The position numbers and the translations under genes were made by a program. DNA of 64,000 nucleotides, taken from positions 22,132,370-22,196,369 of the forward strand of contig NC_045140.1 of NCBI RefSeq assembly GCF_008831285.2, written 5' to 3'. Below, one piece after another: positions 63,801-64,000 of this stretch; within the stretch, counting starts at the first letter, position 1; each line of letters begins with the position of its first letter. The notes under the pieces are model-generated. The model was not told where the DNA came from. It did not search any database and was given only the letters and a program-made list of their open reading frames with translations. Source of the stretch: Nymphaea colorata (taxonomy: Eukaryota; Streptophyta; Magnoliopsida; Nymphaeales; Nymphaeaceae).

Positions 63801-64000
63801 GTACCATCAGCAAATTCTCATATTTCTCAGTCTCAAATAGGGCATTATAGGCCGGTGGCTTCTGTTCAGTCAAATCAATACACAATGGAACAACAGGTAA
63901 CTCAGTGTTAAAATTTTCAATCTATTTATACTGATAATTCTGTACCTTTTTATATTTTTACATTTACCACAGGCAGTTCCAGAGAACTCAAAGATATCGA
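51889..64000 (+). CDS. Conserved plant coiled-coil protein, function unknown (3' end outside window)
   Basis: Ten coding exons with consistent phases: 51889-52017, 52165-52215, 52612-52848, 53730-53828, 53927-53982, 54241-54352, 62351-62530, 62673-62939, 63675-63896 and 63973 to the edge, about 461 residues so far. The N-terminus is Ser-rich (MESGGG...SSSSSVPSLQ). Residues about 70-330 are heptad-like and rich in Glu, Gln, Arg and Lys (QQREELQQMEIEL-type, ELEKKMEDMDRELRA, HELKAHIQEKERQFLELEE, LQAELRERTDQYNQLW), a long predicted coiled coil. After about 345 it becomes Ser/Pro/His-rich and disordered (PPGHVPPLHPYIMHQSG). No catalytic motif. The block YKDGQLREAQTWI...NQLWLGCQRQ looks like a conserved plant family, but I cannot name it with confidence. 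Intron 6 is 7998 bp and filled with nested transposons. Confidence 0.85.
54958..56257 (-). pseudogene. hAT transposase relic B, carboxy-terminal part
   Basis: Reads on the minus strand from IFTTSYAGQCIDLMFE (56250-56200) through NIISKARENVKFTYN and KELRRPGITRFVSQLIFLDSI to a hAT dimerisation region near 55320-55030 (STCERNWSAF, KKRNNHLPF). Multiple frameshifts and stops. The amino-terminal part of the same element lies at 61522-62000. The two halves are separated by element A and rejoin in frame at YPNIF when A and one target duplication are removed. Confidence 0.85.
58053..58389. mobile_element. hAT-type MITE, 337 bp, inside the transposase gene of element A
   Basis: Perfect 8-bp duplication CTTAGGAG (58045-58052 and 58390-58397). 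Terminal inverted repeats CTATGTCACATGGGTG and CTAAGTCACACGGGTG (14 of 16 identical). Subterminal GGTGCGG/GCACC-type words; the core has an AT microsatellite (58123-58142). Removing the insert plus one duplication leaves 345 nt fewer, a multiple of three, and joins the transposase frame between FFYTPK and AVDVLCETL. Confidence 0.92.
59280..59618. mobile_element. MITE with element A-like ends, 339 bp, inside element C
   Basis: Ends CAGTGTTGTA and, inverted, CAATGTTGTA. Flanked by an 8-bp duplication with one mismatch, CGTGTTAT (59272-59279) and CGTGTCAT (59619-59626). Interior is almost wholly GTATCGTACGATAC / CGATACAGTTA words. Shares terminal CARTRTTGT and the subterminal words with element A, so probably a non-autonomous derivative of that family. 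Confidence 0.85.
60545..60588. repeat. AT-rich microsatellite (TATATATT units)
   Basis: Runs of TATATATA broken by TT, within element C near its right end. Confidence 0.85.
61522..62000 (-). pseudogene. hAT transposase relic B, amino-terminal part
   Basis: Minus strand from about 61960: NNLPFNLFQLVDFKKF, GYILPSSETTKKKLLDEAKENV, a Trp-rich segment (TWLWCGRTIMYDIWKD) aligning with the hAT region before the DGWT motif, then AIEEIGANNVVNIVTNNGSN (TNNGSN in place of the usual TDNAAN), ending at the target duplication of element A. The carboxy-terminal half continues at 56257. Interrupted by frameshifts and stops; the true element ends were not found. Confidence 0.8.

Noticed and set aside
1-64000. 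CRISPR arrays, rRNA, tRNA and bacterial-type operons
   Set aside because: None seen on either strand; repeats present are transposon-derived, tandem intronic or microsatellite.

Overview
The window is nuclear DNA from a flowering plant. Every recognisable gene is plant-type and split by GT-AG introns, intergenic DNA is AT-rich, and remnants of hAT and LINE transposons are scattered through it. I cannot name the species. There are no prokaryotic operons, CRISPR arrays, rRNA genes or recognisable tRNA genes.

Layout. (1) 1-22.3 kb, minus strand: a tandem cluster of three glutamate receptor-like (GLR) channel genes with the same five-exon design. The first runs off the left edge after exon 3; the other two are complete (926 and 949 aa by my splice model). 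Between the first two lies an extra relic of GLR exon 3, flanked by two diverged arms of an inverted repeat. Between the second and third lies a dead last exon of a metal tolerance (cation diffusion facilitator) gene, at 14.5 kb. (2) 22.3-29.7 kb: no gene recognised. It holds a pair of direct repeats, one carrying a 414-bp insertion. (3) 29.7-40.5 kb, minus strand: a complete 12-exon diacylglycerol kinase gene of the short plant type without C1 domains (481 aa). (4) 40.5-51.9 kb: non-genic, with a LINE reverse-transcriptase tail relic and an intact-looking 406-bp hAT MITE. (5) 51.9-64.0 kb, plus strand: the first ten coding exons of a conserved plant coiled-coil protein of unknown function, running off the right edge.

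The most interesting structure is in the 8-kb intron 6 of the coiled-coil gene. A degenerate hAT transposon (B) was split by a second hAT element (A, 56258-61513, perfect 8-bp target duplication). Element A was then hit by two elements of another hAT-type family (58053-58389 and 59080-60699, each with a perfect 8-bp duplication). The larger of these was hit by a MITE (59280-59618) whose ends resemble those of element A. At three of the four junctions, conceptual removal of the insert plus one duplication copy rejoins a recognisable transposase reading frame. Both A-type ends carry dense GTATCG/CGATAC motifs, possible transposase-binding subterminal repeats.

Functionally the live genes look independent: GLRs are ligand-gated cation channels, and the kinase converts diacylglycerol to phosphatidic acid. 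Both belong to plant calcium/lipid signalling, but nothing in the sequence ties them together. I found no clearly new biological system; the nested transposon stack is the best candidate for follow-up.
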